The position numbers and the translations under genes were made by a program. DNA of 64,000 nucleotides from Perlabentimonas sp034003245 (GTDB lineage Bacteria > Bacteroidota > Bacteroidia > Bacteroidales > Tenuifilaceae): assembly GCA_034003245.1 (NCBI GenBank), contig JAVEYY010000018.1, positions 1-64,000 of the forward strand. Reading direction: 5' to 3'. Below are positions 36,159 through 45,347 of the stretch, piece by piece. Numbering within the stretch: the stretch's first letter is position 1; each line of letters opens with the position of its first letter. The notes under the pieces were generated by a model, which was given only the letters and a program-made list of their open reading frames with translations, searched no databases and was not told where the DNA came from.

Positions 36159-37005
36159 TAACCTCAGCGTTTAAAGCTTCGCTTAAACGTTTACCTATTA
36201 TCCCGAAGTAACGTTTTTGCTTTAACCCAACTACCCAGGTAATGCCGCTAATGGCGTTTGTCAAAAACAACTCATCGGCATCTAAAAGCATTTCGGGTTC
36301 AATACTAGCATTGCTATACACCTTTACACCTTGCCTTGCGGCAATATCTATTACTACCTGGCGCATCACGCCAGCAACACATCCCTCGTCGAGCGATGGT
36401 GTGTAAATTTTACCATTCAGAACCAGAAATACATTGGACGAAATGGCCTCGACAATACGATTCTGGTCATTGATCAGTAAACAATCGTCAACTCCAAGCT
36501 GTTGCTTGTACAGTCCAGCCATAACGTAAAGCTGGGCATTACAACTTTTTATCGGCGAAAGGATATTAATTGGTTTGCGGATATCGCTATAAATATCGAT
36601 AACCAAACCCTTGCTGTTTAAAGGGTAATAGTTTTTTGTTAGCTCTTGAGCCTGCATGTAAATACTTATCGTATTATTAGTTGGCGTGTAGAGCCCCCCC
36701 TGATTTCGCACAAAGGTTACCCGAACACGAGCGCTCCCAAAAATTCGGTTCTTATTAAGTAATCGAGTTATCTCTTTACTTAGAAATTCCTGTGTTAAAT
36801 ATCCAGGGCGTTCATCTCCAAGGAGAATAATACTTTTTAGTATCCTCGCAAAGTGATGATGCAGAAATTTCGCCTCGGTTCCATAGGCGTAAATCGATTC
36901 AAAGAAACCATCGCCATAGGCAAAAGCTCTGTTGTCAAGCGTTATTGCCGGCTGATCGGCTCGTAAAAACTCTCCATTTACCCAAACGTACTGCCTACCC
37001 TCCAT
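36151..37005 (-). CDS. PLP-dependent class IV aminotransferase (4-amino-4-deoxychorismate lyase or D/branched-chain aminotransferase-like)
   Basis: The 284-residue protein (ATG at 37005, 4 bp after the preceding Nudix stop codon) has the fold-type IV PLP pattern. FAYGDGFFESIYAYG comes near the N-terminus, the PLP lysine is probably K153 in SPIKSCNAQLY, and NRIVEAISSNVFLV with GVMRQVVID comes later. Both PabC-like lyases (folate synthesis) and IlvE/D-amino-acid aminotransferases have this form. The size and the single-gene setting favour PabC or a related enzyme, but the substrate cannot be decided. It is the last gene of a five-gene minus-strand operon. Confidence 0.8.
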   Translation of the reverse strand: MEGRQYVWVNGEFLRADQPAITLDNRAFAYGDGFFESIYAYGTEAKFLHHHFARILKSIILLGDERPGYLTQEFLSKEITRLLNKNRIFGSARVRVTFVRNQGGLYTPTNNTISIYMQAQELTKNYYPLNSKGLVIDIYSDIRKPINILSPIKSCNAQLYVMAGLYKQQLGVDDCLLINDQNRIVEAISSNVFLVLNGKIYTPSLDEGCVAGVMRQVVIDIAARQGVKVYSNASIEPEMLLDADELFLTNAISGITWVVGLKQKRYFGIIGKRLSEALNAEVTS

Positions 37006-37009
37006 GCTT

Positions 37010-37447
37010 CTACGTATTTTGATCGACCCCAAGCTGTAAAAACACCCTTTCTGTCAATTCGAGCTGAACCAAACCGTGGGTTAAGGATGATGGTGGCGTT
37101 TCGAAAAAAGCCACCTCCCCAATCTCAAAATTGGGTAATGGCCCAAAGGATATGATATCGGCAAAAAAGAGCCGGTTATAGCTTTGCTTTCCATTATTAC
37201 TGATAGAAAAATCGCAAACCGGTTTTAGCGTAAAATCGATAGCGCCAGTTTCTTCCCAAAGTTCTCGCTGGGCAGCCATTTCGGGTGTTTCATCTGCCTC
37301 AACATGGCCACCCGGAACTTCCCATGTAGTTGCGTTATGCTTTCGTAGCCAAACCTGCTTGCCCTTATGCTGAGTCACAATCACTACATAGTTATAGTTG
37401 GATTCGGTAGTACTTAAGTCGTGAAACGAAAGCGTGTAATTTATCAT
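37010..37447 (-). CDS. Nudix hydrolase
   Basis: The 145-residue protein has a complete Nudix box (GX5EX7REUXEEXGU). It starts GGHVEADE in the segment WEVPGGHVEADETPEMAAQ and continues RELWEETGA at about residues 62-72. It should hydrolyse a nucleoside diphosphate linked to another group with Mg2+. The substrate is unknown; the overall pattern recalls MutT/8-oxo-dGTP type but also other small Nudix enzymes. Its start codon overlaps the rhomboid stop codon (ATGA), and the aminotransferase start follows 4 bp after its stop codon, so translation is probably coupled. Confidence 0.9.
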   Translation of the reverse strand: MINYTLSFHDLSTTESNYNYVVIVTQHKGKQVWLRKHNATTWEVPGGHVEADETPEMAAQRELWEETGAIDFTLKPVCDFSISNNGKQSYNRLFFADIISFGPLPNFEIGEVAFFETPPSSLTHGLVQLELTERVFLQLGVDQNT

Positions 37448-38058
37448 AAGCCTAACTCGTTTAAAAAAACTTTAATCAAGCTAGGATCGATAAGAATGGG
37501 GTATAAAAAACCAAACACCGCCCCAACAAAGTGCGCATCGTGATTTATATTATCGTTCGATTTACGGCTCATGTAGTGCGAGTAAATCAAGTACCCTACG
37601 CCAAAAACAATTGCTGGTAGGGGCAAAATGCCCATAATATACAGCTTGTCTAAGGGGCGGAAGAAAATGCTTGTAAAAACCACAGCCGAAACAGCTCCCG
37701 AAGCACCCACTCCTTGGTAGTAGTAGTTATCCTTATGCTTATGCAGGGTCGACAGGCAACTAAGTACAGTGCCTCCAATGTAAAGCGTAAGGAAATGCAC
37801 GGTTGGGCTCCCGATTACATGAAGAGTTTTGAGTTGCCCGAAGATGCTCTCAACAGCTAGGCCAAATGATAGAAGCACAATCATATTAACCAGCAGATGA
37901 AAAAAATCGGCGTGTACCAAAGCATGCGAAACCAAACGGTACCACTGCTTACGGTGGATTGTATTATATGGGCTAAGCAACAGTTTATCCATTAAAGCCC
38001 TGTTGCCAAGCGCCAAAAACGACACAACCGCTGTAATTGCAATTATTACTATAGTCAT
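37444..38058 (-). CDS. Rhomboid-family intramembrane serine protease
   Basis: This 204-residue polytopic membrane protein has about six transmembrane helices. Rhomboid hallmarks are present: WYRLVSHALVHADFFHLLVNM (split here, residues 39-59) with the HxxxN helix, the catalytic serine S120 in QGVGASGAVSA, and the catalytic histidine H176 in HDAHFVGAVFGF. It would cleave substrates within the membrane. No partner substrate is evident nearby. The gene overlaps the Nudix gene by 4 bp and follows holA by 20 bp. Confidence 0.92.
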   Translation of the reverse strand: MTIVIIAITAVVSFLALGNRALMDKLLLSPYNTIHRKQWYRLVSHALVHADFFHLLVNMIVLLSFGLAVESIFGQLKTLHVIGSPTVHFLTLYIGGTVLSCLSTLHKHKDNYYYQGVGASGAVSAVVFTSIFFRPLDKLYIMGILPLPAIVFGVGYLIYSHYMSRKSNDNINHDAHFVGAVFGFLYPILIDPSLIKVFLNELGL

Positions 38059-38078
38059 TGTATTGTGCTATCGATTTT

Positions 38079-39116
38079 CTAGTGCAAAATTTTAAACACC
38101 AGTTCCTTTAGTAGTTCACCACCATCAACGCTATCGTTGTTAACCCCCTTCGACCGGAGATCGTACTCCCTGAGCAGTTCAAAAATTTGAACGCATTTTT
38201 TGGGGTTGTAAATCCGTGCTGCCCTGGTGTAATCGGAAACAAAAAATGGATTAACCCCGAGTTGAACGGCCACATCGCGTTCCGACTTATTGAGTAAAAA
38301 GTGATATTTAAAAACCTTGATAAAGAACTGATGAATGGCCATTGTGGAAAGCAGCATTGGGTTAGGCCCCGGGTTCTTGGCAAAGTAATCGACAATACGG
38401 TTTGCCCTAACCACATCGCGAGTTCCAAGGGCTTTGGTAAGTTCAAACCTATTGTAATCCTTGCTAATTCCAATGTTCTGCTCAATGTGATCGGTGGTAA
38501 TCTTCTTATTGCCCTCGGGCAGCGTGATAATGAGCTTATGAAGCTCATTTACAATTTTGCTGAGGTCATTGCCCAAGTAATCTCGGAGCAGCTCAGCCGA
38601 GGTGGGCGAAATGCCAATCCCTTTCTGTGTTAGGTAATCGGTTATCCAGGCCGGAATCTGATAATCGTATAACCGCTTTGACTCCATTTGGAGCCCTATT
38701 TTGCCCCCAAGCGCGTAAACCTTCTTTAGTTTCTCCCCCACTTTGGCACCAGGAGCCAGCTTATGACAAACAACTAGGATGGTTGATTTCTGGTGAGCCT
38801 TAAAGTAAATCTCCAGATCCTCCATTTTCTTAACCTGCTGCGCCTCCTTCACAATTACCACCTGCTGATTAGCCATCATCGGGAAACGTCTCGATATCTC
38901 TATAATGGCGTTAACATCGATATCCTTACCGTAAAGCACGGTTTGGTTAAACGCCTTCTCCGAGTCGCTCAGCACGTTGTCGGCAATGTAATCGGAGATC
39001 ACATCGATGTAATAATGCTCATCGCCCGTTAGAATATACACTGGCTTGTATATCTTCTTTCGGAGATCGTCAATAATTTCCTCAGTAGTATCGACAATGG
39101 TTTTTCGCTTGGCCAT
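38079..39116 (-). CDS. holA: DNA polymerase III subunit delta
   Basis: This clamp-loader subunit opens the beta sliding clamp. The 345-residue protein is full length and has the HolA pattern: an N-terminal region YILTGDEHYYIDVISDYI (residues 27-44) reminiscent of the AAA+ fold without Walker A, ISRRFPMMANQQVVIVKEA around 75-93, and C-terminal clamp-loader collar helices. Weak overall conservation is normal for HolA. It lies 15 bp after the AMP nucleosidase gene in the operon. Confidence 0.92.
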   Translation of the reverse strand: MAKRKTIVDTTEEIIDDLRKKIYKPVYILTGDEHYYIDVISDYIADNVLSDSEKAFNQTVLYGKDIDVNAIIEISRRFPMMANQQVVIVKEAQQVKKMEDLEIYFKAHQKSTILVVCHKLAPGAKVGEKLKKVYALGGKIGLQMESKRLYDYQIPAWITDYLTQKGIGISPTSAELLRDYLGNDLSKIVNELHKLIITLPEGNKKITTDHIEQNIGISKDYNRFELTKALGTRDVVRANRIVDYFAKNPGPNPMLLSTMAIHQFFIKVFKYHFLLNKSERDVAVQLGVNPFFVSDYTRAARIYNPKKCVQIFELLREYDLRSKGVNNDSVDGGELLKELVFKILH

Positions 39117-39131
39117 GGAAAAGTTGGATTA

Positions 39132-39902
39132 TTAAAAACGTAGATGTTTCACCGATTTTCCCTCGTTCTTAAGCTCATGCAACGACTCAATGCCAATAAG
39201 GATATGATCATTAACAAAGAGATTAGAAATGATTTTATCGCTCTCGGTGGTTTTAACTCCGGTTGAGATCATGGGTTGATCGGAAACAAGCAGCAGCGCA
39301 CCAACCGGAATCTCGTTGGCAAAGCCCACGGTAAAAATTGTGGCGGTTTCCATATCGATGGCCATTGCCCTGATCATGCGGAGATACTCCTTAAACTCCT
39401 CGTCGTACTCCCACACCCTGCGGTTGGTGGTAACCACAGTCCCTGTCCAGTAGTCGCGGTTGTGATTTCGGATAATACTAGAAACTGCACGTTGCAGGTT
39501 AAACGCGGGTAATGCAGGAACCTCGGGAGGCATATAGTCGTTGGATGTTCCCTCGTGACGAATGGCTGCTATGGGTAAAATTAAATCACCCAGTTCATTT
39601 TTCTTTTTTAATCCACCACACTTACCGAGAAAAAGAACTGCCTTTGGCTGAATTGCGCTCAGCAAATCCATTATGGTTGCCGCATTGGGGCTTCCCATAC
39701 CAAAGTCTATCATGGTTATACCATCGGCTGTAGCGCAAGGCATATTCGATAATGGATCAACAATATTCACATTATGATAGTTGGCAAAAAATTCGAGATA
39801 TGCTCTAAAGTTGGTAAGGAGAATATACTCGCCAAAATCCTCGAGCTTTTGCCCGGTGTACCTATGAAGCCAATTCTTAACAATTTCCTCTTTAGTTTTC
39901 AT
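39132..39902 (-). CDS. amn: AMP nucleosidase
   Basis: The enzyme cleaves AMP to adenine and ribose 5-phosphate. From the ATG at 39902 the protein has 256 residues, the short form common in Bacteroidota, without the extra N-terminal domain of E. coli Amn (484 residues). Phosphorylase-superfamily features are TMIDFGMGSPNAATI near residue 65, LGKCGGLKKKNELGD near 92, and the substrate-binding MAIDMETATIFTVG near 185, followed by ALLLVSDQP. The frame extends upstream another 52 codons but that part is unlike the family and covers a promoter-like box. It is the first gene of the operon amn-holA-rhomboid-Nudix-aminotransferase. Confidence 0.92.
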   Translation of the reverse strand: MKTKEEIVKNWLHRYTGQKLEDFGEYILLTNFRAYLEFFANYHNVNIVDPLSNMPCATADGITMIDFGMGSPNAATIMDLLSAIQPKAVLFLGKCGGLKKKNELGDLILPIAAIRHEGTSNDYMPPEVPALPAFNLQRAVSSIIRNHNRDYWTGTVVTTNRRVWEYDEEFKEYLRMIRAMAIDMETATIFTVGFANEIPVGALLLVSDQPMISTGVKTTESDKIISNLFVNDHILIGIESLHELKNEGKSVKHLRF

Positions 39903-39966
39903 ATAGTTGATTTTTAGATTAATCTTGTGCACGTACCCATTAATGTAGATGTTGGGCAATTTCGGG

Positions 39967-39974
39967 CAAAAATA
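39967..39974 (-). promoter_or_regulatory. -7 box for the amn operon
   Basis: On the minus strand this reads TATTTTTG, an exact match to TAnnTTTG, 64 bp upstream of the chosen amn start. It lies within the rejected N-terminal extension of amn, which supports the shorter protein. No clear -33 element was seen. Confidence 0.45.
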
Positions 39975-40061
39975 CAATTTTTTTCGTGCCTCAGGCACAC
40001 TTGGGGTGCTTTCGTTTCGAAGAGTTGTTAACTTTGCCAATCTACACGCAAAACTCATTCA

Positions 40062-40535
40062 ATGCAGTTGCCAATTAATCTCCCTCAATATCCAATAAAA
40101 ACCCGACAGGCTGATGGGCAACTTCAAGTATTCGACAGCTTACGCAAACGATATGTGGCGCTTACCCCCGAGGAGTGGGTTCGTCAGCACTTTATAAACT
40201 ACCTAACAGAGTATAAAGGATATCCTGCAGGATTGATATCTGTTGAGCTGCCCGTTACGATTAACAGCATGCAACAACGCGCCGATATTGTTGTATTTAA
40301 CAGGAGCGGATTACCCTTGATGGTGGTCGAATGCAAATCGCCGTCAGTAAAAATCACCAACGAAACCTACGCTCAGGCCGCACGATACAACCTTTCGCTA
40401 CAAGCTCCGCTTTTAGTGGTAACTAATGGGCTAAACCATTTTTGCAGTCAGATTGATCTTGCTAACCGGAGTTTTAACTCCATTCAGGAAATTCCAGAGT
40501 ATGAGGTGGCTTTACGAATAGCTAGCTCTTGTTGA
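40062..40535 (+). CDS. HSDR_N-type PD-(D/E)XK nuclease-like protein
   Basis: This 157-residue stand-alone protein resembles the N-terminal nuclease domain of type I restriction HsdR subunits (HSDR_N_2). EWVRQHFINYLTEYKGYP near residue 38 and the PD-(D/E)XK signature RADIVVF (D75) followed by VVECK (E90, K92) are visible. There is no helicase motor, methylase or specificity gene nearby, so it is not part of a restriction system here. Orphans of this kind are frequent in Bacteroidota; their role is unknown. Its 3' end overlaps the convergent GNAT gene by 14 bp. Confidence 0.8.
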   Translation: MQLPINLPQYPIKTRQADGQLQVFDSLRKRYVALTPEEWVRQHFINYLTEYKGYPAGLISVELPVTINSMQQRADIVVFNRSGLPLMVVECKSPSVKITNETYAQAARYNLSLQAPLLVVTNGLNHFCSQIDLANRSFNSIQEIPEYEVALRIASSC

Positions 40536-41088
40536 TGCTACTAAGCGGATTAATTAGCTGCAGCATAATCTCATCGGCCCAACCTTCGGGTCGTTTTTGC
40601 CACTCCCTCTTTACCCCCACCTCTACAAATCCTGCATTTTTAAATAGCTGCTGGCTCACTGTGTTATCGGCCGAAATATTGCAGAACACCTGATGGAGCT
40701 GAAGGGTTTCGAAACAGTAACGGGTAAGCAGATTTAGGGCTTCGGTAGCATAGCCTTTTTGCCGGTATTCCTTTTTGGCAATAAGTATGCCTATACCTGC
40801 ACGCAGATGAAATGGATCAAACTCAAAAACATCCACCAATCCAACCGGAACATGCATAAGCGAACTTTGGGTTTTAGCCTCTATAATTAACCTTAGCTGC
40901 TTTGTTTCCCATAAATCGAGGTGCGAGGTCTCGATGTACCGCTTTAAAATATACCTCGAAAATGGGGTTATGGTATTACTCACCCGCCAAATCTCCATAT
41001 TGTTCTCCCATGCATATAGTAAGTCGAGATCGCTAGGCTCAGGTGCTCTTAGCTTAACTACGCTATTCTCGAGGGTGTTTGAACTCAT
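40522..41088 (-). CDS. GNAT-family N-acetyltransferase
   Basis: The 188-residue protein is an acetyl-CoA-dependent acetyltransferase of the RimJ/RimL/SpeG-like branch. VKLRAPEPSDLDLLYAWENN comes at the N-terminus. The acetyl-CoA loop is IAKKEYRQKGYATEAL (Q/RxxGxA/G pattern, about residues 104-120), and the C-terminal block LFKNAGFVEVGVKREW is typical. SpeG-type spermidine acetyltransferase is one option, ribosomal-protein or small-molecule acetylation another. It is a single gene. Confidence 0.85.
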   Translation of the reverse strand: MSSNTLENSVVKLRAPEPSDLDLLYAWENNMEIWRVSNTITPFSRYILKRYIETSHLDLWETKQLRLIIEAKTQSSLMHVPVGLVDVFEFDPFHLRAGIGILIAKKEYRQKGYATEALNLLTRYCFETLQLHQVFCNISADNTVSQQLFKNAGFVEVGVKREWQKRPEGWADEIMLQLINPLSSINKS

Positions 41089-41152
41089 TTTATATCAAAT
41101 CATTTAGTAAGGTCTAAAACCGTTTCCTGCAAAAATAATTATCAGCTAATTG

Positions 41153-43540
41153 CTAGCCTCTCATCTGCTTTTTCAAGTAGATAAGCCCAAAAACAATTAA
41201 CGACACAAATAGTAGAATGACTAACGTCAACCTTAGTGGGTTTGGTTTGGGCTCTACCATCTTCTGCAGTTCCTGCTGGTGCTCATCCGATAACTCGAAG
41301 TAGCTATTTAACGACGACTCAAGTAAAAGCATCATAAATTCCTTTGTATAAGGCTTAAACTTATCGTCGTCTAGGTTTTGTAGGTACTCTAAAAGGGAAC
41401 TAAACGATGATATACTAGGTTGTGTGATTATTGCCTCATCAAAAAGTACGACCAAACCCGGCGAAGCATTTCGCTTAAGGCGTTGTAGGCGGAAAAAGAA
41501 ATCCTCGTCGTAGGTGGTTTGAGCAATTTTTCGTGATTGTCGGTAAACTCCCTCAACGGATTTAATGCTCACCAAATCGATTAGCTTAGCAAACACGGCA
41601 CCGTAGGCATCGGACTCGCCCAATGAATCGAGCAGAAGAACCAGTTCGGCAAGCTGCTTCTTTTGCACCGCTGGATTAGAGTCCCATGAACTCAACAAAA
41701 TATCAACGATTAAGGAGTCATTATCACTTTTGGAAAGCTTACGGATTATATCCACAAGAGCTTTCTTCTCCTGAATCGAAACTTCAGTTTTAGATTGGTG
41801 AGGTAATAGAACCCCAATATCTACAGTATCGGTTTTGCTCGAAGTTGAAGGTATAGTAACTATTCCCCTTTGACCTTTCATGATGGAATCCATTGCAGCT
41901 AAAATTACGCTGGACTGCTCATCAGTATCGTCGTAAGTATAACTTGACTGTATCGCCTTATCCGGCTGGGGAACTGGAGCCAATCGTAAAGGCCTAATTG
42001 TATCGCGCTGTGCAATTGGTGTAAGCTTTGCTCTAAGCGCTTGTATCTCCTTGGATTGATCCCTTAGATCGTAAGGTTTCCCATCAAAAAACAGGGTAAA
42101 GTACTTATCCTCATCAACATAATCACGATGCTCAGGTTTTGAAGGATCAATAAGGGCTACTCCTGCAACAGCAACAGTATCGATTACCAGGGTACGTTGG
42201 GGCAGACTGGTTTTTCGAGCAAAAAAATCGGAAGTTGTAACAATGCTCCGTTGATACTTAGGAAGGAAAATCTCGATCTGTGTTATGTCCTTCTCACCAA
42301 AACCAGTGGGATCGTGAACGGCCATCAGGCCAATTGCCCCATCACCAAGGGGTTGATAGAACAGATCATCATCGGGAGTATTAATTGGATACCCTATGTT
42401 TACTGGAGTTAACCACTTGCCATCGGCTTGTCGCTGAACAAAGAAAATATCGTAACCACCCACACCATGATGTCCATCGGAGCTGAAAAACAGCATGTTT
42501 CCATCATGGGTAATGAAGGGTGTGTTCTCGTTGAAGCGAGTATTTACGTTAGGCCCTAAATTTTTAGCGGGTCCCCAATCGCCTCCCTTTTCGCGCTCCG
42601 AAACCCAAATATCGAGTTCGCCAAACCCTCCCGCCCGATTACTTACAAAGAATAATATGCGGCCATCGGCCGAAACGCTGGCATGGGTTTCGTAGAACTC
42701 AGTGTTGATATTCTCATTGAGCTTTCGCATGGGTGTCCATGCCCCGTTCACAAAATTCGACACGTAGATATTCCCCACGTGATTATCGTCCTTAAAAAGG
42801 TAAAGTTCATTGCCATCGTATGACAGCGAAAGGGTTGAGCAATTGCCATCAACCACCAAATCGAGGGTAATGTTTGCGGGCTTTCCCCAACTTTTTCCCA
42901 TTTTCCGGGCAACCATAATTGCCTGGTAAAACCGTTCACGGGTTGTGTAGGCCAAAGTGTTACCATCGCCAGAGATTACAGGATTAAAGTTGGGAAAACG
43001 ATTATTAATAACCGCTCCCAGGTTGCTTCGCAGAAAGTTCACTGGGTAATTCTGAACCATCTTTGATTTGCGAACGGCCTCAATCTGATGGTTCAGATAC
43101 GCCATATCGTACTGCCCCTCGCGTCGTATTTGACTTTGAAATTGCTCGTAAGCCTCCAATGCTTTGTCGAGCTGATTATCACTAAAGTAAGCATTGCCCA
43201 GATAAAAAATGGCATCGATTGGTGCCCTGACCTCACGAATTGAGTTCTGATTATACCGACGTGAAACATTTCTTGAAGCCCTCTCGAGATGCTCAATGGC
43301 CTTATGCTTGCTGCCAACAATGGTCAAGTAGCATAATCCAATTCGATAATCAAGATTAGCATTATCGGGATACAAGCTGTATATGCTGAGATATAGCGCC
43401 AACGCTTCCTCGTAATCCTCAAAGTAGAAGTAGGCATTGGCATCTTTATATGTATCATCGGCCACCTGACGCGATTGACCCTGAACCGCAAAGGCTACAA
43501 ACAGGGCAAGAGTAATGGTTACAACGCGAAGCTTAAACAT
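41153..43540 (-). CDS. TPR-PD40 protein with C-terminal membrane anchor
   Basis: The 795-residue protein has a signal peptide (about 1-21, ending VQGQ). A TPR-like helical region spans about 25-155 and PD40 beta-propeller repeats about 170-430, with FNPVISGDGNTLAYTT, SVSADGRILFFVSNRAGGFG and FITHDGNMLFFSSDGHHGVGG in short blocks. A long, low-similarity region at about 440-765 contains helical stretches. A single transmembrane segment near the end (LVILLFVSLIVFGLIYL) is followed by KKQMRG. It is related to the neighbour at 43.7-45.0 kb and to the SPOR-ended protein at 20.9-23.2 kb, but with a different C-terminus. No OmpA domain is present. Confidence 0.8.
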   Translation of the reverse strand: MFKLRVVTITLALFVAFAVQGQSRQVADDTYKDANAYFYFEDYEEALALYLSIYSLYPDNANLDYRIGLCYLTIVGSKHKAIEHLERASRNVSRRYNQNSIREVRAPIDAIFYLGNAYFSDNQLDKALEAYEQFQSQIRREGQYDMAYLNHQIEAVRKSKMVQNYPVNFLRSNLGAVINNRFPNFNPVISGDGNTLAYTTRERFYQAIMVARKMGKSWGKPANITLDLVVDGNCSTLSLSYDGNELYLFKDDNHVGNIYVSNFVNGAWTPMRKLNENINTEFYETHASVSADGRILFFVSNRAGGFGELDIWVSEREKGGDWGPAKNLGPNVNTRFNENTPFITHDGNMLFFSSDGHHGVGGYDIFFVQRQADGKWLTPVNIGYPINTPDDDLFYQPLGDGAIGLMAVHDPTGFGEKDITQIEIFLPKYQRSIVTTSDFFARKTSLPQRTLVIDTVAVAGVALIDPSKPEHRDYVDEDKYFTLFFDGKPYDLRDQSKEIQALRAKLTPIAQRDTIRPLRLAPVPQPDKAIQSSYTYDDTDEQSSVILAAMDSIMKGQRGIVTIPSTSSKTDTVDIGVLLPHQSKTEVSIQEKKALVDIIRKLSKSDNDSLIVDILLSSWDSNPAVQKKQLAELVLLLDSLGESDAYGAVFAKLIDLVSIKSVEGVYRQSRKIAQTTYDEDFFFRLQRLKRNASPGLVVLFDEAIITQPSISSFSSLLEYLQNLDDDKFKPYTKEFMMLLLESSLNSYFELSDEHQQELQKMVEPKPNPLRLTLVILLFVSLIVFGLIYLKKQMRG

Positions 43541-43569
43541 TGATTTAATTGAATTTCTGAAAATTAGAT

Positions 43570-43577
43570 CAAATATA
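43570..43577 (-). promoter_or_regulatory. -7 box of the anchored TPR-PD40 gene
   Basis: On the minus strand this reads TATATTTG, matching TAnnTTTG, about 30 bp upstream of the start codon. A -33 TTG was not found at the right distance. Confidence 0.45.
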
Positions 43578-43695
43578 GCAATTTTTCCGAATCACTACCA
43601 CGGATAGGAAAACCACAATGTTCGAAATTACATGTTATCTCTTACTTTACTGTAAAACCGATAAGATTAATGTGAGAAAAAAGTTTGGTTTAGAT

Positions 43696-45039
43696 TTAAT
43701 ACCCCGTAGCATCAATTAGTGGCGACAGAAACTCTGGCCTACGGTTAGCCTTAATTAGGCTGTCCAGATCGAACTCGAGAAGGTATATGTCGTTTTCGCC
43801 AAAGCTTTGAGGTAAAACCCGCGAAACATAACCCGACGACCCATTGCTAATGGGAAAGTAGAACACGTCGTCGTCGGTAGTATTAATGGGATACCTCAGA
43901 TTCACAGGTCTTCCCCATCGGCCATTCACCATCTCGGACACAAAAATATCGTATCCCCCCATAGACCCATGCCCTTTGGATGAGAAGAAAAGGCGCTTAC
44001 CATCGGACGAAACAGTGGGTGCAATTTCATCGAATGGCGAGTTAAGTACTCCTCCCAGATTAACCGCAACCGACCATCCTGTTGGAGTTCGAATGGACTG
44101 GTAGAGATCGAAACCACCAGAGCCACCCGGACGGTTACTCGAGAAGTAGATGGTATCGCCTGTAGGGCTAAAGGAGGCGTAGTTTTCCCAGTTTCGGCTG
44201 TTAATCTCCTTGGGCAATCGGCTTATGGATCCCCACTGATCCTTTACAGGATCGTACTTACTGGTGTAAAGGTTAAAAACGTCGTTGTCGTTTCGTGAAA
44301 AAAGTACAGTAAAACCATCGGCCGACATACCCACCGTGCTAATTATGCCATCGGCAAGAATTTGACTGTTGATATTGAGCGGAAACGACCAAACCTTGGC
44401 TCGCTTGTTGGCAACCATAATTGCACTGTAAAACTGCTGCACCGATGTGTACACCATTCGGCTTGTATCGGCCGAAACAACAGGATTAATTTCGGAGAAT
44501 CGAGTGTTTACGTTACGTCCGGCAGAAGTGAACTTAACTGCTATAGGATTTTCAATGTAATCTTGAGCCAGCGCAAGTGACATCAACTCTTTACCAACAA
44601 TAGTTTTAGCAATACTATCGGCATCGGTAAGCAAGCTGGAGTACTTAGCAAAAGCATTGTTGGATTTTTGGAACTCGTTCAGTATTCGAAGCGCTCGCCC
44701 GTAGTGCAGGTAAACCTCACGTGGTGCTTGGGTTTCGGTAAAGTAACCCTCATTATATGTCTGAGTTATCGATTTGGTTGCCTTCTCAAAGAAAGGAATT
44801 GACTTATGCTTCTCGTTGGGTATATTAAGATAGCAAAGGCCTATTCGGTATGATATGTTGGCATTATCGGGGTAGGCATTATGAAGCTCAAGATAGAAAG
44901 GCAAGGCATCGCGGTAATCCTCATAAAGAAAGTAGTACTCGGCATCAACAAACAAACGCCTAAAGTACGAAGCCCTTTGAGCCTGTACCGACATGGTAAG
45001 AAGTAAAGAAAAAATGGTTAAGTGTAAAATTTTTCTCAT
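43696..45039 (-). CDS. TPR-PD40 protein, short form
   Basis: The 447-residue protein starts at the ATG at 45039; the upstream frame begins with TTG. It has a signal peptide (about 1-21, ending VQAQ), a TPR-like region (YEDYRDALPFYLELHNAYPDN in part, about 30-150) and PD40 propeller repeats (INPVVSADTSRMVYTS, SFSPTGDTIYFSSNRPGG, TVSSDGKRLFFSSKG). It ends shortly after the propeller and has no anchor, SPOR or OmpA domain. It is a paralogue of the adjacent downstream gene, and the pair probably arose by tandem duplication. Role unknown; an envelope scaffold is likely. Confidence 0.8.
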   Translation of the reverse strand: MRKILHLTIFSLLLTMSVQAQRASYFRRLFVDAEYYFLYEDYRDALPFYLELHNAYPDNANISYRIGLCYLNIPNEKHKSIPFFEKATKSITQTYNEGYFTETQAPREVYLHYGRALRILNEFQKSNNAFAKYSSLLTDADSIAKTIVGKELMSLALAQDYIENPIAVKFTSAGRNVNTRFSEINPVVSADTSRMVYTSVQQFYSAIMVANKRAKVWSFPLNINSQILADGIISTVGMSADGFTVLFSRNDNDVFNLYTSKYDPVKDQWGSISRLPKEINSRNWENYASFSPTGDTIYFSSNRPGGSGGFDLYQSIRTPTGWSVAVNLGGVLNSPFDEIAPTVSSDGKRLFFSSKGHGSMGGYDIFVSEMVNGRWGRPVNLRYPINTTDDDVFYFPISNGSSGYVSRVLPQSFGENDIYLLEFDLDSLIKANRRPEFLSPLIDATGY

Positions 45040-45347
45040 CAACAACTTTTAAAAACTGCTCAATCGTTCCATAATACCCACTAAATCTTTCGCTGACAAA
45101 CAGATTTCGTTGTCAAAGTAAACAAAAATTATACATTTAGCAAAAACTTACTTTAAAATTATTGAATGAGTTAGGTTAACTTGTCAAATTAATCGACGAA
45201 CCAACGAGTTTGGATACGTAAAAGTAAATTCTGTTTATGACAAAAATTATATAGATGATGTGGTTTGGCATCAACTGGAAAGCTGATATTGGTCATGTAA
45301 GACACCCAAGTATACTCAAATTAATTCTTTTGCAAAGGTTTTCTGCA
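45040..45347. other. 308-bp intergenic region
   Basis: This gap lies between the E2 gene's stop codon and the start of the short PD40 gene (both minus strand). A weak 6-bp inverted repeat, TGACAA and TTGTCA, with a 10-base gap lies at 45094-45115. A box with one mismatch to the -7 consensus overlaps its end. Nothing else was recognised. Confidence 0.4.

Noticed and set aside
38108..38548. 146-codon frame overlapping holA
   Set aside because: Same strand but a different frame from holA, with no domain; holA is full length and in an operon.
40062..40535. Type I restriction system
   Set aside because: Only an HsdR N-terminal-like domain is present; no helicase, methylase or specificity subunit is nearby.
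43653..43664. TAAAACCGATAA match to the efflux operator
   Set aside because: It matches only one side of the element at 11924-11974, lacks the inverted arm and the spaced -7 box, and lies upstream of a gene on the other strand.
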